From: Corynebacterium glaucum
GTDB lineage: Bacteria; Actinomycetota; Actinomycetes; Mycobacteriales; Mycobacteriaceae
DNA length: 64,000 nt
Reading direction: 5' to 3'
NCBI RefSeq assembly: GCF_030408855.1
Contig: NZ_CP047358.1
Location: 2,356,001-2,420,000, forward strand
Both the position numbers and the translations under genes were made by a program. The stretch's first letter is position 1. The number at the start of each line of letters is the position of its first letter. Shown piece by piece: positions 9,240-18,243 of the stretch. The notes under the pieces were generated by a model. It was not told the DNA's origin, made no database searches, and saw only the letters and a list, made by a program, of their open reading frames with translations.

Positions 9240-9721
9240 GCCTCGACGACAATCCCACAGACGCGTTTGAGTTGTTGCAGTGCGTCGGCGTGCATCTGAG
9301 CCGTTGGCGCAGAGCATGCGTCCGCAAGCACACTGATGCGGTACCCGAGATCCGCACCGGTTACCGCAGTCTCGATGATCGCGTGGGCAGTGGAAAAACC
9401 GGCCAGCTCAAGCTCGTCGATCCTCATCGCCTGCAGTACCGAGTCAAGTTCCGTCCCGGCGAACGCATCCACCCCGAACTTGTCGATCACCACATCACCG
9501 TCGATCAAGCCGCAGCCATCAGCGATCTGTGCAGCCCCATCCGGGCCACCGTCCGAACCGTCTTGGCGAAGGAAACGCACCCAGATGATCGGCACATTGC
9601 CGGCACGGAACTGCGCAACCCGGCGCGCTATCGCGCTGATCAGCTCAGCCCGGGAGAGCGGCCCGCCCGCGAGGTCGAGGATCCAATCTTGAGCGTCGAT
9701 GACGACGAGACAGGAAGACAT
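9236..9721 (-). CDS. isochorismatase-like cysteine-hydrolase fold protein lacking the catalytic cysteine
   Basis: A 161-residue protein with the isochorismatase/nicotinamidase fold. The Asp of the triad is in LVVIDAQ near residue 9 and the Lys in VVIDKFGVDAFAGT. Where active enzymes have G-x-x-T-D-x-C-V, this protein reads GFSTAHAI, so the nucleophilic Cys is Ala; I checked this on the DNA. Some non-catalytic or alternative-substrate members of the fold lack this Cys. It converges with hutI and follows the aldo/keto reductase gene by 17 bases on the same strand. Function unknown; amidase activity would not be expected. Confidence 0.75.
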   Translation of the reverse strand: MSSCLVVIDAQDWILDLAGGPLSRAELISAIARRVAQFRAGNVPIIWVRFLRQDGSDGGPDGAAQIADGCGLIDGDVVIDKFGVDAFAGTELDSVLQAMRIDELELAGFSTAHAIIETAVTGADLGYRISVLADACSAPTAQMHADALQQLKRVCGIVVEA

Positions 9722-9738
9722 CGGTTCTCAGCGCTGAC

Positions 9739-10722
9739 CTAGTACCGGGACTCGACCGGCTCCGGCAGCGAGGTGATCGTTTCCATCTCCTCACTCGTGA
9801 GCTGGATGGTGCCCGCGTCACGGTTCGACTCAATGTGGCCGATGCTGCGGCTGCCGGGGATCACGGCCGTCGACTGGCTGAGACCGAGCACCCATGCCAG
9901 GGCAATTTGCGACGTAGCGACCCCGCGCTGATCGGCGATACGCTCAAGCGCTTCAACGATCTGCGCGTTCCGCTCCTGCGCATCAGGGGTGAACCTGGGC
10001 ATCCACGTCCGGAAATCACCCTCCATGAGTTTTGAGGTATCCAGCTTGCCCGTGAGGTATCCCCGTCCCAGCGGTGAAAAGGCCACGAGCGTCGCACCGT
10101 GTTCTTCGCACCAATCCAGGACACTCAGCGGCTCGGCGCCTTCCTTCGCCTCCTGAGGTTTGAGAGGGTCCCGGGTCCACACGGAAAGTTCGGATTGCAC
10201 CGCGGCGATTTGGGCCACCTCAGCAGCGGCAACGAGTTGCTCTACCGTGGCCTCACTGACACCGATGTGGCGGATCTTTCCGGCTTGCTGCGCCTCCGCG
10301 AGCACCTGCACCTGCTCTTGCACGGGGACCTCGGAATCTAACCGGTGCAAGTAGTACAGGTCGATGTGGTCTCGATTGAGTCGGCGCAGCGACTGCTCGA
10401 GCGCGTCCGTCAGATGTGCACGCGTGCCGTCGACGTGCATGGACAACGGTTCAACGCTGTCGACGACGATGCCGCCCTTCGACGCCACAAACGCGTCCGG
10501 ACAACCGACAAGCGCTCGACCAACGAGTTCTTCGTTGTGGCCTGCGGCGTACATATCACTGGTGTCGAAGTGTCGCACCCCTGCTTCGTAGGCACGTCGG
10601 ATTGTCTCCGCGCTCTGGCCGTCGTCAAGCTGCCCTGGCCTGCTGTACCCCCAACTGAAACCCATGCAACCGAGCCCAACCCTGGAACTCGACGGAAACA
10701 ATCTACCGATGTTCGTCCTCAT
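9739..10722 (-). CDS. aldo/keto reductase
   Basis: A 327-residue NADPH-dependent oxidoreductase of the AKR TIM-barrel superfamily. The catalytic tetrad is visible: Asp and Tyr in DTSDMYAAGHNEELVG, Lys in FVASKGG and His in LYYLHRLD. The cofactor-binding end includes VIPGSRSIGHIESN. It resembles AKR12/AKR13-type reductases acting on small aldehydes; the substrate is not predictable. It is transcribed toward the isochorismatase-like gene and diverges from the sugar dehydrogenase gene with a 65-base gap. Confidence 0.88.
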   Translation of the reverse strand: MRTNIGRLFPSSSRVGLGCMGFSWGYSRPGQLDDGQSAETIRRAYEAGVRHFDTSDMYAAGHNEELVGRALVGCPDAFVASKGGIVVDSVEPLSMHVDGTRAHLTDALEQSLRRLNRDHIDLYYLHRLDSEVPVQEQVQVLAEAQQAGKIRHIGVSEATVEQLVAAAEVAQIAAVQSELSVWTRDPLKPQEAKEGAEPLSVLDWCEEHGATLVAFSPLGRGYLTGKLDTSKLMEGDFRTWMPRFTPDAQERNAQIVEALERIADQRGVATSQIALAWVLGLSQSTAVIPGSRSIGHIESNRDAGTIQLTSEEMETITSLPEPVESRY

Positions 10723-10787
10723 AGTGACCCCTTTGCTGAGCGCGTCTGTCCGCGGTTATGCGCGAGTATAGACCTAAAATGTGGGCC

Positions 10788-11951
10788 ATGAGCTCCGCCG
10801 TTGTCAGCCTCATCCACACCATCCTTTTCTCGTTCCTTTCCCTGTTCGGCCTGACCTCGCCGATGTCGAGTGTCCCGGAGCCGTCGTCAAGCATTCTGCC
10901 CAGCTCGAGCTCGCTCTCGGACATGCGCAACTTCCCCTTCGAAGTGATCAAGCATGAGCGGCATGCGGAGGGCTGGGCGATGGAGTTCCTCCCCGGCACC
11001 GACTACCTGCTGATTTCCGATCGCTCCGGCCTGCTGCAGCTGCGCGACCAGACCACCGGCGAGCTGCGCGAGGTAAGCGGAGTGCCGGAGATCTTCCACC
11101 AGTCCGAGGCCGGCCTCCACGACGTAGTCGCCGCGCCGAGCTTCACCCAGGACGGTGGCCTGTACGTGTCGTGGGTGCGCCCGCACGACAAAGGTGCGCA
11201 GGGTGTTGTGGGTTACGGCCACCTCGACACCGCCACCGCGCAGCTGAAAGACCTCAAGGTCATCTGGGAGCAGGACCCCGGCGAAAGCGACGGTCACTTC
11301 TCGCTGCGCATGTTGCTTATCGACGGCTTCTTGTACGTCACATCCGGAGACCGGCGCGATTTCACCCCAGCACAAGACGTGCGTACAAACCAGGGCAAGA
11401 CCCTTCGGTTGAACCTCGATGGAACGCCCGCTGTTGGCAACCCGTTCGCGGGTCAGGGCGGGCGCTCGGCGGAGATCTGGTCGATGGGGCACCGCAACCC
11501 GCTTGGCATCGCGGCAGATGAGAGCGGCCGCATCTGGGCCTCCGAGATGGGGCCGCAGGGCGGCGACGAGCTGAACCTGATTGTCGGCGGGGAGAACTAC
11601 GGTTGGCCCAACGCGTCGATGGGCAGCCACTACGACAACCAGCCGATCCCCGACCACGGGCCCGGCGACGGGTACCAGGCGCCCGCCGCGTACTGGAAAC
11701 CGGCGATTTCACCTGCCAACCTGATGATTTACACCGGCGAGCTGTTCCCGGAGTGGAAGGGCAATGCGTTCCTCGGCGGGTTGAGCGGCCAGACGATCGT
11801 GCGCATGCAGCTGAACGAGGACGGCACTGCCACGCAGCTGGACAAGTGGGACATGGGCCAGCGCATTCGGGCGCTGGAGCAAGCCCCCGACGGTGCCATC
11901 TGGGTGATGGAGGACAAGGGCGGGTACCTGCTCGAGCTGCGCCCGCGCTGA
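10788..11951 (+). CDS. PQQ-dependent aldose sugar dehydrogenase-like beta-propeller protein
   Basis: An exported beta-propeller of the glucose/sorbosone dehydrogenase family, about 387 residues. The N-terminus has a hydrophobic segment (residues about 4-25) followed by a Ser/Pro-rich linker, consistent with secretion or membrane anchoring. Family signatures include GLHDVVAAPSF, TNQGKTLRLNLDG, SMGHRNPLGIAAD, EMGPQGGDELN and a C-terminal RIRALEQAPDGAIWVMED. ATG 10788 or 10779 could be the start; TATAGA/TAAAAT sequences just upstream suggest a promoter with a very short leader. Whether PQQ is made or scavenged by this organism cannot be seen here. Confidence 0.82.
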   Translation: MSSAVVSLIHTILFSFLSLFGLTSPMSSVPEPSSSILPSSSSLSDMRNFPFEVIKHERHAEGWAMEFLPGTDYLLISDRSGLLQLRDQTTGELREVSGVPEIFHQSEAGLHDVVAAPSFTQDGGLYVSWVRPHDKGAQGVVGYGHLDTATAQLKDLKVIWEQDPGESDGHFSLRMLLIDGFLYVTSGDRRDFTPAQDVRTNQGKTLRLNLDGTPAVGNPFAGQGGRSAEIWSMGHRNPLGIAADESGRIWASEMGPQGGDELNLIVGGENYGWPNASMGSHYDNQPIPDHGPGDGYQAPAAYWKPAISPANLMIYTGELFPEWKGNAFLGGLSGQTIVRMQLNEDGTATQLDKWDMGQRIRALEQAPDGAIWVMEDKGGYLLELRPR

Positions 11952-12037
11952 TCCGTTGCACTTGGCCGGAATGGCAAGGGGCGCCACCCCGGTTGGGATG
12001 ACACCCTGAGCCTCGCTTTGGTGTGGCGGGTTAGTGA

Positions 12038-13168
12038 CTACAGGTAGTCGTAGTTGATCTCGGTCTCCGGATCGAAGAAGACGGAGCCGCCCTCCATCGG
12101 GCGCAGGTAGATGGTGTCGCCCTGATCGATGTCAATGCCGCGCGGCACCTTGACCGTGATGCGGTCACCGCGCACGGCGACCTTGCTGTCCGCCTGTTCC
12201 TGACGGCTGCCGTAAACGTAGAGCTCAGAACCGAGGTGCTCCACGATGTCGACGTGCACCGGCAGGCCGTACTGCTCGCCCGCATGATTCACACCAGCGA
12301 TCTCCCAGTTCTCCGGGCGCACGCCAACAACCACGCGGTCCGTCTTCACCTTTGCCGCCAGCTCACGCGGCATGTAGTAATCCAGCGCGTGATCCTTACC
12401 GCCGACAACGCGGCCGTCGATGAACGGCACGTTCTCGATGATCGTCATGGCCGGTGAACCGATGAAGGTGGCCACGAAGGTGTTACCCGGGTTGTTGTAC
12501 AGGGTGTCCGGGGTGTCTACCTGCTGGAGGATGCCCTTCTTCAGCACGCACACGCGATCGCCCATGGTCATCGCCTCGGTCTGGTCGTGGGTGACGTAGA
12601 CCGTGGTGGTACCCAGCTCGCGCTGCAGCGCGAGGATTTGCGCGCGGGTGGACACACGCAGCTTCGCGTCCAGGTTGGACAGCGGCTCATCCATGAGGAA
12701 GACCTTCGGCTGGCGCACAATTGCACGCCCCATGGCCACGCGCTGGCGCTGACCACCGGACATTGCCGCCGGCTTCTTATCGATGAGGTCCTCGAGCTCG
12801 AGCATCTTTGCGGCGAAGGCGACACGCTCCTCGATCGTCGCCTTGTCCACCTTGGCGTTCTCAAGCGCGAACGCCATGTTCTGGCGTGCCGTCATGTTCG
12901 GGTACAGGGCGTAGGACTGGAACACCATCGCGACATCACGCTCGCGGGGACGGGTTTCCGTCACGTCCTGGCCGTCGATAAGAATCTGCCCCTCATCGAC
13001 CGGCTCGAGACCTGCGAGCATGCGCAGCGTGGTGGACTTGCCGCAGCCGGATGGTCCGACGAGGACCAAGAACTCGCCGTCCGCGATCTCCAGGTTGACA
13101 CGGCTCACCGCTGGCGGACGCGCTGGGTCATAAATGCGAGACGCTTGGCGGAACTCAACGGTTGCCAT
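12038..13168 (-). CDS. ugpC: ABC transporter ATPase, glycerol-3-phosphate/sugar type
   Basis: A 376-residue ATPase of the MalK/UgpC family. It shows Walker A GPSGCGKST, signature MSGGQRQR, Walker B VFLMDEPLSNLD, the switch His in VTHDQTEAMT, and a C-terminal regulatory TOBE-like domain. It is the last gene of the minus-strand operon and energises the UgpA/UgpE pore. An AAAGGAG site precedes ATG 13168. In some corynebacteria a single ATPase of this type serves several sugar importers, so it may have further partners. Confidence 0.85.
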   Translation of the reverse strand: MATVEFRQASRIYDPARPPAVSRVNLEIADGEFLVLVGPSGCGKSTTLRMLAGLEPVDEGQILIDGQDVTETRPRERDVAMVFQSYALYPNMTARQNMAFALENAKVDKATIEERVAFAAKMLELEDLIDKKPAAMSGGQRQRVAMGRAIVRQPKVFLMDEPLSNLDAKLRVSTRAQILALQRELGTTTVYVTHDQTEAMTMGDRVCVLKKGILQQVDTPDTLYNNPGNTFVATFIGSPAMTIIENVPFIDGRVVGGKDHALDYYMPRELAAKVKTDRVVVGVRPENWEIAGVNHAGEQYGLPVHVDIVEHLGSELYVYGSRQEQADSKVAVRGDRITVKVPRGIDIDQGDTIYLRPMEGGSVFFDPETEINYDYL

Positions 13169-13200
13169 GTGTGACTCCTTTTCTCCTAATCGGACTGGGG

Positions 13201-14523
13201 CTAGTTCTTCAGGTTCGGGGTGATGTCACGGTCGATGACCTGCTGGGTCTCCTTATCCAGGTCAGCGAACACCTTCTCCACGTCCTGGCCACCGTTGGTG
13301 ATCTTGTCCAGGGCGCCACCGATGCGCTTGCCGCCACCCGGCACGAAGACGCGGGCGTAGTCCTGCGGCTTGGTGTTTTCGTTGAGCTGCTTGATCGCGG
13401 TCTCAGCGTTCGGGTTCTCATCCAGGAAGGTGCGCTCCTCCGGATCCTCCAACGCGTCCTTGCGCACCGGCATGTAACCGGTCTTCTGGCTGAACATGAT
13501 GGTGTTCTCGGTGTTGGTGATGAAATCGACGAACTTGATCGCGTTCGACTTGCGGGTGTCGGAGATGCCGTTCGGGATAGCCAGACCAGCGCCACCGGTT
13601 GCGGCGGACGGGCCCGGGCCAGGGAGGTAGGTGGTGATGAACGGGATGGTCGCGGAGTCGGTCAGGCCTGCGAGGGAACCAGTCGACTGCAGCAGGGCAG
13701 AAGCGTTGCCGTTGCCGAAAGCGACGGTCGGGTCGGTGCTGATCTCGATGTGGCCCTTGTTCACCTGGTCCTGGAGGAACTTAGCTGCCTCAAGCGTCTT
13801 CGGGTCGGAGAAGGACGGCTCCCACTCGTTGGAGTACGCGCCGCCGAATGCCCACACCATGCCCTGGAAGTACCAGTCGAGGTAGTTCGAGCCGTCCGGG
13901 ATGACCAGTGCCGGGTTACCGGTCTGCTCCTTCAGCTTTGCAGCCCACTCATCGAACTCTTCCCAAGTCTCCGGGCCACGATCTGCCGGCAGGCCAGCAG
14001 CAGCCAGATCGTCGGTGTTCCAGTACATCAGGTTGGTGGAGCGGGAGTACGGGGCACCGTAGTGCTTGCCGTTGTACTCGTAGTCCTCGCGCAGGGTGTC
14101 AACGTAAGAATCCGGGTCCAGGCCTTCCTTCTCCCACAGCTCATCGAGCGGGGTGGTTGCCTCGTTGAGGGCGAAGTTGAACCAGGTCACGTCGGAAGCG
14201 ACGATTACGTCCGGCAGGTCAGAACCAGCCAGTGCTGCGTTGAATTTCTGGGCGAGCTCCTCGTAGGACGAACCGGCGGTGACCAGCTCGACGGTCAGGT
14301 CCGGGTTCTCCTCCTCGAATGCTGCGATCAGCTCGAGCTCGAGGTCGCGGGAGGAACCCGGGTGGTTGGACCAGAAGACGATCTTGTTCTCGTCGCCGCC
14401 AGCGTTGCCATCGTTATTGCCGCCGGTAGTGCTGCCGCCTGCACAAGCGGTCAGGGTGACAGCGGTCAGCGCTGCAACCGTGGCTGCACCGATGCGCTTA
14501 CGAAGAGAGTTGGATGCGAACAT
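13201..14523 (-). CDS. ugpB: extracellular solute-binding lipoprotein, sn-glycerol-3-phosphate type
   Basis: A 440-residue family-1 solute-binding protein. The N-terminus is a lipoprotein signal: a basic start, a hydrophobic core and a lipobox LTAC with Cys at about 27, followed by a Gly/Asn-rich linker. The mature part contains the binding-protein features VIVASDVTWF and a tryptophan-rich centre (YLDWYFQGMVWAFGG). It lies between the second permease and the ATPase genes. The order permease, permease, binding protein, ATPase (AEBC) and a GDPD gene upstream favour glycerol-3-phosphate or glycerophosphodiesters over a plain sugar. Confidence 0.82.
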   Translation of the reverse strand: MFASNSLRKRIGAATVAALTAVTLTACAGGSTTGGNNDGNAGGDENKIVFWSNHPGSSRDLELELIAAFEEENPDLTVELVTAGSSYEELAQKFNAALAGSDLPDVIVASDVTWFNFALNEATTPLDELWEKEGLDPDSYVDTLREDYEYNGKHYGAPYSRSTNLMYWNTDDLAAAGLPADRGPETWEEFDEWAAKLKEQTGNPALVIPDGSNYLDWYFQGMVWAFGGAYSNEWEPSFSDPKTLEAAKFLQDQVNKGHIEISTDPTVAFGNGNASALLQSTGSLAGLTDSATIPFITTYLPGPGPSAATGGAGLAIPNGISDTRKSNAIKFVDFITNTENTIMFSQKTGYMPVRKDALEDPEERTFLDENPNAETAIKQLNENTKPQDYARVFVPGGGKRIGGALDKITNGGQDVEKVFADLDKETQQVIDRDITPNLKN

Positions 14524-14583
14524 GGGGGGACTCCATTCTTGGGGGTTATAGGGGTGAAGTTGTGTTGGGTTGTTGGACGGCGG

Positions 14584-15579
14584 TTATCCCTTGACCGCGC
14601 CAGCGGTCAGGCCTTTGATCATTTGCTTCTGCAGGAGCAGGAACACGATGATCATCGGCAGGGTGGTAAGCACGGTGCCGGCCATCACCGGTGCCCAGTT
14701 GGTCAGTCCCTCTGCGTCCTGCAGGCGGGTCAAACCGACCGGAAGCGTCGTCGCCGCTGGGGTGTCCGTGATCAGGAACGGCCACAGGTACTCATTCCAT
14801 TCGTTGACCACGGTGATCAGGACGAACGCGGACAAGGTCGGCCAAGACATAGGCAGCACCACGCGAAAGAGCTTGGTAAAGAATCCGGCACCATCCATGT
14901 CAGCGGCCTCCATGATTTCGCCCGGCAGCGACTGGAAGTGGTTGCGCATGAGGAAGCAACCGAATGCCACGCCGGCAAGCGGGATGATTACGCCCTGCCA
15001 GGTGTCACGCCAGCCGATCGAGGCCACGAGCGCGTAGTTGGAGATGATGGTGATCTGGTTCGGCACCATCAGTGCCGCGATCACGAGCAGGAACAGTGCG
15101 TTGCGGCCCGGGAACCGCAGGAACGCAAACGCGTACGCCGACATCACGCCGAGCACGACCTCGATCACCGTGAGGATAAGCGTGATGCCGATGGAGTTGC
15201 GCAGGTAGTTCTGGAAACCGGAGGTCTCCCACACACGCGCGTAGTTGCCCGGCTCGAACGGGTTCGGCCAGAAGGTGATCGGGTCCGAGTACACGTCCTG
15301 GTACGTCTTGAAGGATGTGATGACGATGAAGTACAGCGGAACCATGATCAACAGCACGGTGAGCACGAGCGCGAGGTAGCCAAACATCTTCATCCCAGGA
15401 GAGCTGTAATCTGCGCCTCCGCCCTTGCGCTTGCGCTGGGCTTCTGAAATGACCGGCTCGCCCTCTGCTTGGCTGCCCGGCACCGGGGGCATATCACGCT
15501 CTTCGTGGGTTGCCGCCGACGCAGACACTGCTTTTGCAACCTTGGCGGTCTTTTTGCCCTGAGTAAATTTCGTCGACAT
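14584..15579 (-). CDS. ugpE: carbohydrate ABC transporter permease (second permease)
   Basis: A 331-residue MalG/UgpE-type inner-membrane permease with six predicted helices. It carries the coupling-helix motif EAADMDGAGFFTKLFRVVLPMSWP, recognisable as EAAxxDGA...G...LP. The first 70 residues are an unusual polar extension rich in Lys, Ala and Ser before the first helix. The start codon immediately follows the ugpA stop, so the permeases are coupled. A 60-base gap with a GGAG site separates it from ugpB. Confidence 0.85.
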   Translation of the reverse strand: MSTKFTQGKKTAKVAKAVSASAATHEERDMPPVPGSQAEGEPVISEAQRKRKGGGADYSSPGMKMFGYLALVLTVLLIMVPLYFIVITSFKTYQDVYSDPITFWPNPFEPGNYARVWETSGFQNYLRNSIGITLILTVIEVVLGVMSAYAFAFLRFPGRNALFLLVIAALMVPNQITIISNYALVASIGWRDTWQGVIIPLAGVAFGCFLMRNHFQSLPGEIMEAADMDGAGFFTKLFRVVLPMSWPTLSAFVLITVVNEWNEYLWPFLITDTPAATTLPVGLTRLQDAEGLTNWAPVMAGTVLTTLPMIIVFLLLQKQMIKGLTAGAVKG

Positions 15580-16533
15580 TTACTTGTCCAGCCTTTCCTG
15601 CAGCTTGATCTGGGCGACGGTGATGATCAGGACAACGATGAACATGATGGTGGCCACAGCGGCGCCGTAACCAGCGCGGTTGTTCACAAAGGTCTCGGTG
15701 TAGACCTGGAACACCATGGTGGTGGTGCCGTAGCCGTACGGGCCGCCACGGGTCATGGCGTTGATCACGTCGAAGACCTGGAACGAGTTCAGCAGCACGG
15801 TGATCAGCAGGAAGAAAGTTGTGCCGCGCAGCTGCGGCAGCACCACCCGGAAGAAGTGGCGCACCGGCGAGGTGCCGTCAATTTCCGACGCTTCGTCCAA
15901 ATCCGCGCGACGGCCCTGCAATGCAGCCAGGTAGATCACGAAGACGTAGCCGACGTTCTTCCAGATGTAGGTCACCGTGATCATGAACATTGCCCAGCCC
16001 GACTGCTGGTAGAAGTTCGGCACCGGGATGTTCACCAAGCCCAGGAAGAACTGGATCAGGCCGTATTTCGGGTCAAACACGAATTGGAAGGCCACACCGA
16101 TCGCTGCACCGGCGATCACGTACGGCGCGAAGACCATCGATCGAACCGCGGAGCGGCCGAACAGTTTCTGATCCAGCAGAATCGCCAGGAGCAGACCAAT
16201 GACCATCGAACCCGCCACGGCGAAGAAGGTGAAGATCACGGTGTTCCACACCACGGTCGGCGTCTCCGGCGCTGTGAACCAATCGGTGTAGTTCTTCAGC
16301 CCGACGAACGTCATGTTCGGCGAGGAAATGTTCCAGTTGTAGAATGAGATTCGGATGTTGTCGATCAGTGGGCGGTAGGTAAACAGGATCAGCAGAGCCA
16401 AATTCGGCAGGATGAGCAGCGCCGCTAGGCCGACCTGGTGCCAGTCGATCCGACCTTTCCGCTTTTTATACGTTGCTGCGTATTCCTCGGAGACCTCCGG
16501 CTCCACGGAGACTGCAGGAATCATCGTGTTCAT
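15580..16533 (-). CDS. ugpA: carbohydrate ABC transporter permease (first permease)
   Basis: A 317-residue MalF/UgpA-type permease and first gene of the ugpAEBC operon. A 35-residue cytoplasmic N-terminus precedes six hydrophobic helices. The coupling motif EASEIDGTSPVRHFFRVVLP near residue 220 matches the family EAA loop. The ATG at 16533 has no clear ribosome site. A TCTAAT -10-like hexamer lies about 12 bases before it on the minus strand, so the transcript may be nearly leaderless. Confidence 0.85.
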   Translation of the reverse strand: MNTMIPAVSVEPEVSEEYAATYKKRKGRIDWHQVGLAALLILPNLALLILFTYRPLIDNIRISFYNWNISSPNMTFVGLKNYTDWFTAPETPTVVWNTVIFTFFAVAGSMVIGLLLAILLDQKLFGRSAVRSMVFAPYVIAGAAIGVAFQFVFDPKYGLIQFFLGLVNIPVPNFYQQSGWAMFMITVTYIWKNVGYVFVIYLAALQGRRADLDEASEIDGTSPVRHFFRVVLPQLRGTTFFLLITVLLNSFQVFDVINAMTRGGPYGYGTTTMVFQVYTETFVNNRAGYGAAVATIMFIVVLIITVAQIKLQERLDK

Positions 16534-16651
16534 GAGGAACGAAATTAGAATCCCCGAATGAACAGACGATGAAATTGGATTTGTATTACAGGGAACTTAA
16601 CGTTGCATGTGCGTTACTTTGATGAACACTCGTCGAACTGTTGTTGCGATG
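16534..16651 (-). promoter_or_regulatory. ugp promoter region with possible Pho-type repeat
   Basis: The 118-base gap between the GDPD gene and ugpA is AT-rich. Read on the minus strand it contains GTAACG and GCAACG exactly 11 bases apart (plus-strand 16601-16606 and 16612-16617), the spacing used by PhoB/PhoP-type regulators. A TCTAAT hexamer lies just before ugpA. The repeat is short, so the assignment is weak; the stronger example at 22220-22240 and the gene functions are what make it worth noting. Confidence 0.35.
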
Positions 16652-17419
16652 TCACACATTCGTACCCTGCGGAAAGTGCGTCCCCTCAAACACCTCAACC
16701 GCGATGTGCGGCAAATCAGTGCCAATCAGGCTCGCCCCGCGCTCACGCAACCACAGCATGTCCTTCGGCAAATTCACCGTCCACACATAGCTCGGCACAT
16801 CGCCACCCAATAGCTCCGGCTCCGCCTTCGCCTGCCGCATCGACGGCCCCACACCGCACGTCCCGATCCGCTCGAACGGCGCCCCGCCCTTCCCCGTCAG
16901 CAGCGGCTCAGGGTCAAGCAGCAGGAAGGACTGCAGCTCAGGCAGCAATTCCTCGAACCGCTCAATCGCTTCGGGATTGAAGGAAATCAGCTGCACCCGC
17001 TCGTCTGAATCCATCCCGCGCGCACGCAGCACGTCGGCCACGGCCTGCTCCAGCCGGTCACCAAAGGGCGACGGATGCTTCGTCTCAATCAGAATCATCT
17101 TGCCCGGGTGCGCATCGAGCAGGTCCAACAGCTCGTCGAGAAGCAAAAGCTCCTGCGGGTCACTCTGGGTGCCAAAGTTAAGCTCTTTGAGCTTATCGAC
17201 GCCCATTTCAGCGACCTCCCCACTCCCGTCCGACGTGCGATCCACCGTCTGGTCATGGATGACCACGACTTGGCCGTCGGCGGTGAGGTTCACATCGCAT
17301 TCGATGCCGGCAACGCCGTCGAGCTTGAGGGCTTCTTCGAAGGATCGGCGGGTGTTTTCGGGATAGATGCCGTTGAGGCCGCGGTGGGCGATGATGCCGG
17401 TGGTGGTGGGTGTGGACAT
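16652..17419 (-). CDS. glycerophosphodiester phosphodiesterase (paralogue 1)
   Basis: A 255-residue cytoplasmic-looking GDPD TIM barrel that splits glycerophosphodiesters into glycerol-3-phosphate and an alcohol. Catalytic and metal residues are seen in IIAHRG near the N-terminus, PENT, GIECDV and VVIHDQTVDRT. There is no signal peptide when the start is ATG 17419, where the family sequence begins. It sits between the ABC/MBL operon (28 bases after the MBL gene) and ugpAEBC, on the same strand as both, so it could process diesters imported by either. It resembles the second GDPD at 24169-24930. Confidence 0.88.
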   Translation of the reverse strand: MSTPTTTGIIAHRGLNGIYPENTRRSFEEALKLDGVAGIECDVNLTADGQVVVIHDQTVDRTSDGSGEVAEMGVDKLKELNFGTQSDPQELLLLDELLDLLDAHPGKMILIETKHPSPFGDRLEQAVADVLRARGMDSDERVQLISFNPEAIERFEELLPELQSFLLLDPEPLLTGKGGAPFERIGTCGVGPSMRQAKAEPELLGGDVPSYVWTVNLPKDMLWLRERGASLIGTDLPHIAVEVFEGTHFPQGTNV

Positions 17420-17447
17420 ACGTGCTGCGCTCCTTGAGATACTCGCC

Positions 17448-18239
17448 TTACAGATCGAACGTAAACTCCGGACGGGCCAAGTGCACCTGTTCCGAACCAA
17501 AAGTGGCTTTTGCCCGTCGCACAGATTCCTCCCCATTATTGGGATCTTCAAGGTGGGTGAGAATGAGATTCTCCACACCAGCTGATGCTGCGATTTCCCC
17601 AGCGAGAGCTGGGGTTAGGTGCCCATGCTCGGCCATTGCTTGCTCGCGGGGATCGAGATACGTTGCCTCACAAACGAATGCCGTCGCATCCGAAGCGGCG
17701 TCGCGCAGCCCTTCGCAATCCCCCGTATCAGAGCTGAATACTAGGGTTCTCCCCTCGGCTTCGAAACGGAGTGCAGCAGACGGTACCGCGTGCCTTGCCT
17801 CAAACGTGGTGAGCGTTAACCCTGCAAGTTGAAGTTCGGTGCGCCCGCCGTCCATCGGCATCTCATTTACTTCAAAGTTTCCGGTGATCGGGCGAGCCAT
17901 GGTCGGCAAGGATTCTATGCCGAAAAGATCGTCGAAACGGGCAAGTTTCTCGGTCTCGCCGGAGGGAAGGAGAACTGGAACCGGATCACGTACCACCGGA
18001 AATGTCCACCTGAAAGCCCATGCCATCATGTCGAGTGAGTGATCGGCATGCATGTGCGTGAGCACAATGGCCTTTAGCTGGTCTAGCTCGAAGCCCTGCT
18101 GAAAGTAGCTCAACATGACGCCCGGTCCGGAGTCCACGAGTACTACGCCTTCACTGGTTTGCAGAAGGTACCCTGAAGCTCCTCCGTGCTCCGATGGTGC
18201 GGTTGCATTAGAACCAAGAACCTGAAGTCTGATTGTCAT
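17448..18239 (-). CDS. MBL-fold metallo-hydrolase, phosphodiesterase-like
   Basis: A 263-residue metallo-beta-lactamase-fold enzyme. The dinuclear metal motif THMHADHSLD is near residue 62, with further ligands in FEARHAVPS, SSDTGDCEGL and LILTHLEDP, the RNase Z/PhnP/Rv1339-like arrangement. It is closest in layout to actinobacterial cyclic-nucleotide or cyclic-phosphate diesterases rather than to lactonases. It starts four bases after the ABC ATPase gene and precedes the GDPD gene, so the operon pairs import with two phosphodiesterases. The exact substrate is unknown. Confidence 0.78.
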   Translation of the reverse strand: MTIRLQVLGSNATAPSEHGGASGYLLQTSEGVVLVDSGPGVMLSYFQQGFELDQLKAIVLTHMHADHSLDMMAWAFRWTFPVVRDPVPVLLPSGETEKLARFDDLFGIESLPTMARPITGNFEVNEMPMDGGRTELQLAGLTLTTFEARHAVPSAALRFEAEGRTLVFSSDTGDCEGLRDAASDATAFVCEATYLDPREQAMAEHGHLTPALAGEIAASAGVENLILTHLEDPNNGEESVRRAKATFGSEQVHLARPEFTFDL

Positions 18240-18243
18240 GGGA

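Noticed and set aside
13162..15447. Open frame of 761 codons on the plus strand opposite ugpB and ugpE
   Set aside because: It is antisense to three well-supported ABC transporter genes; its translation has no recognisable domain and is rich in His/Arg/Val as expected from the complementary strand of GC-rich genes.
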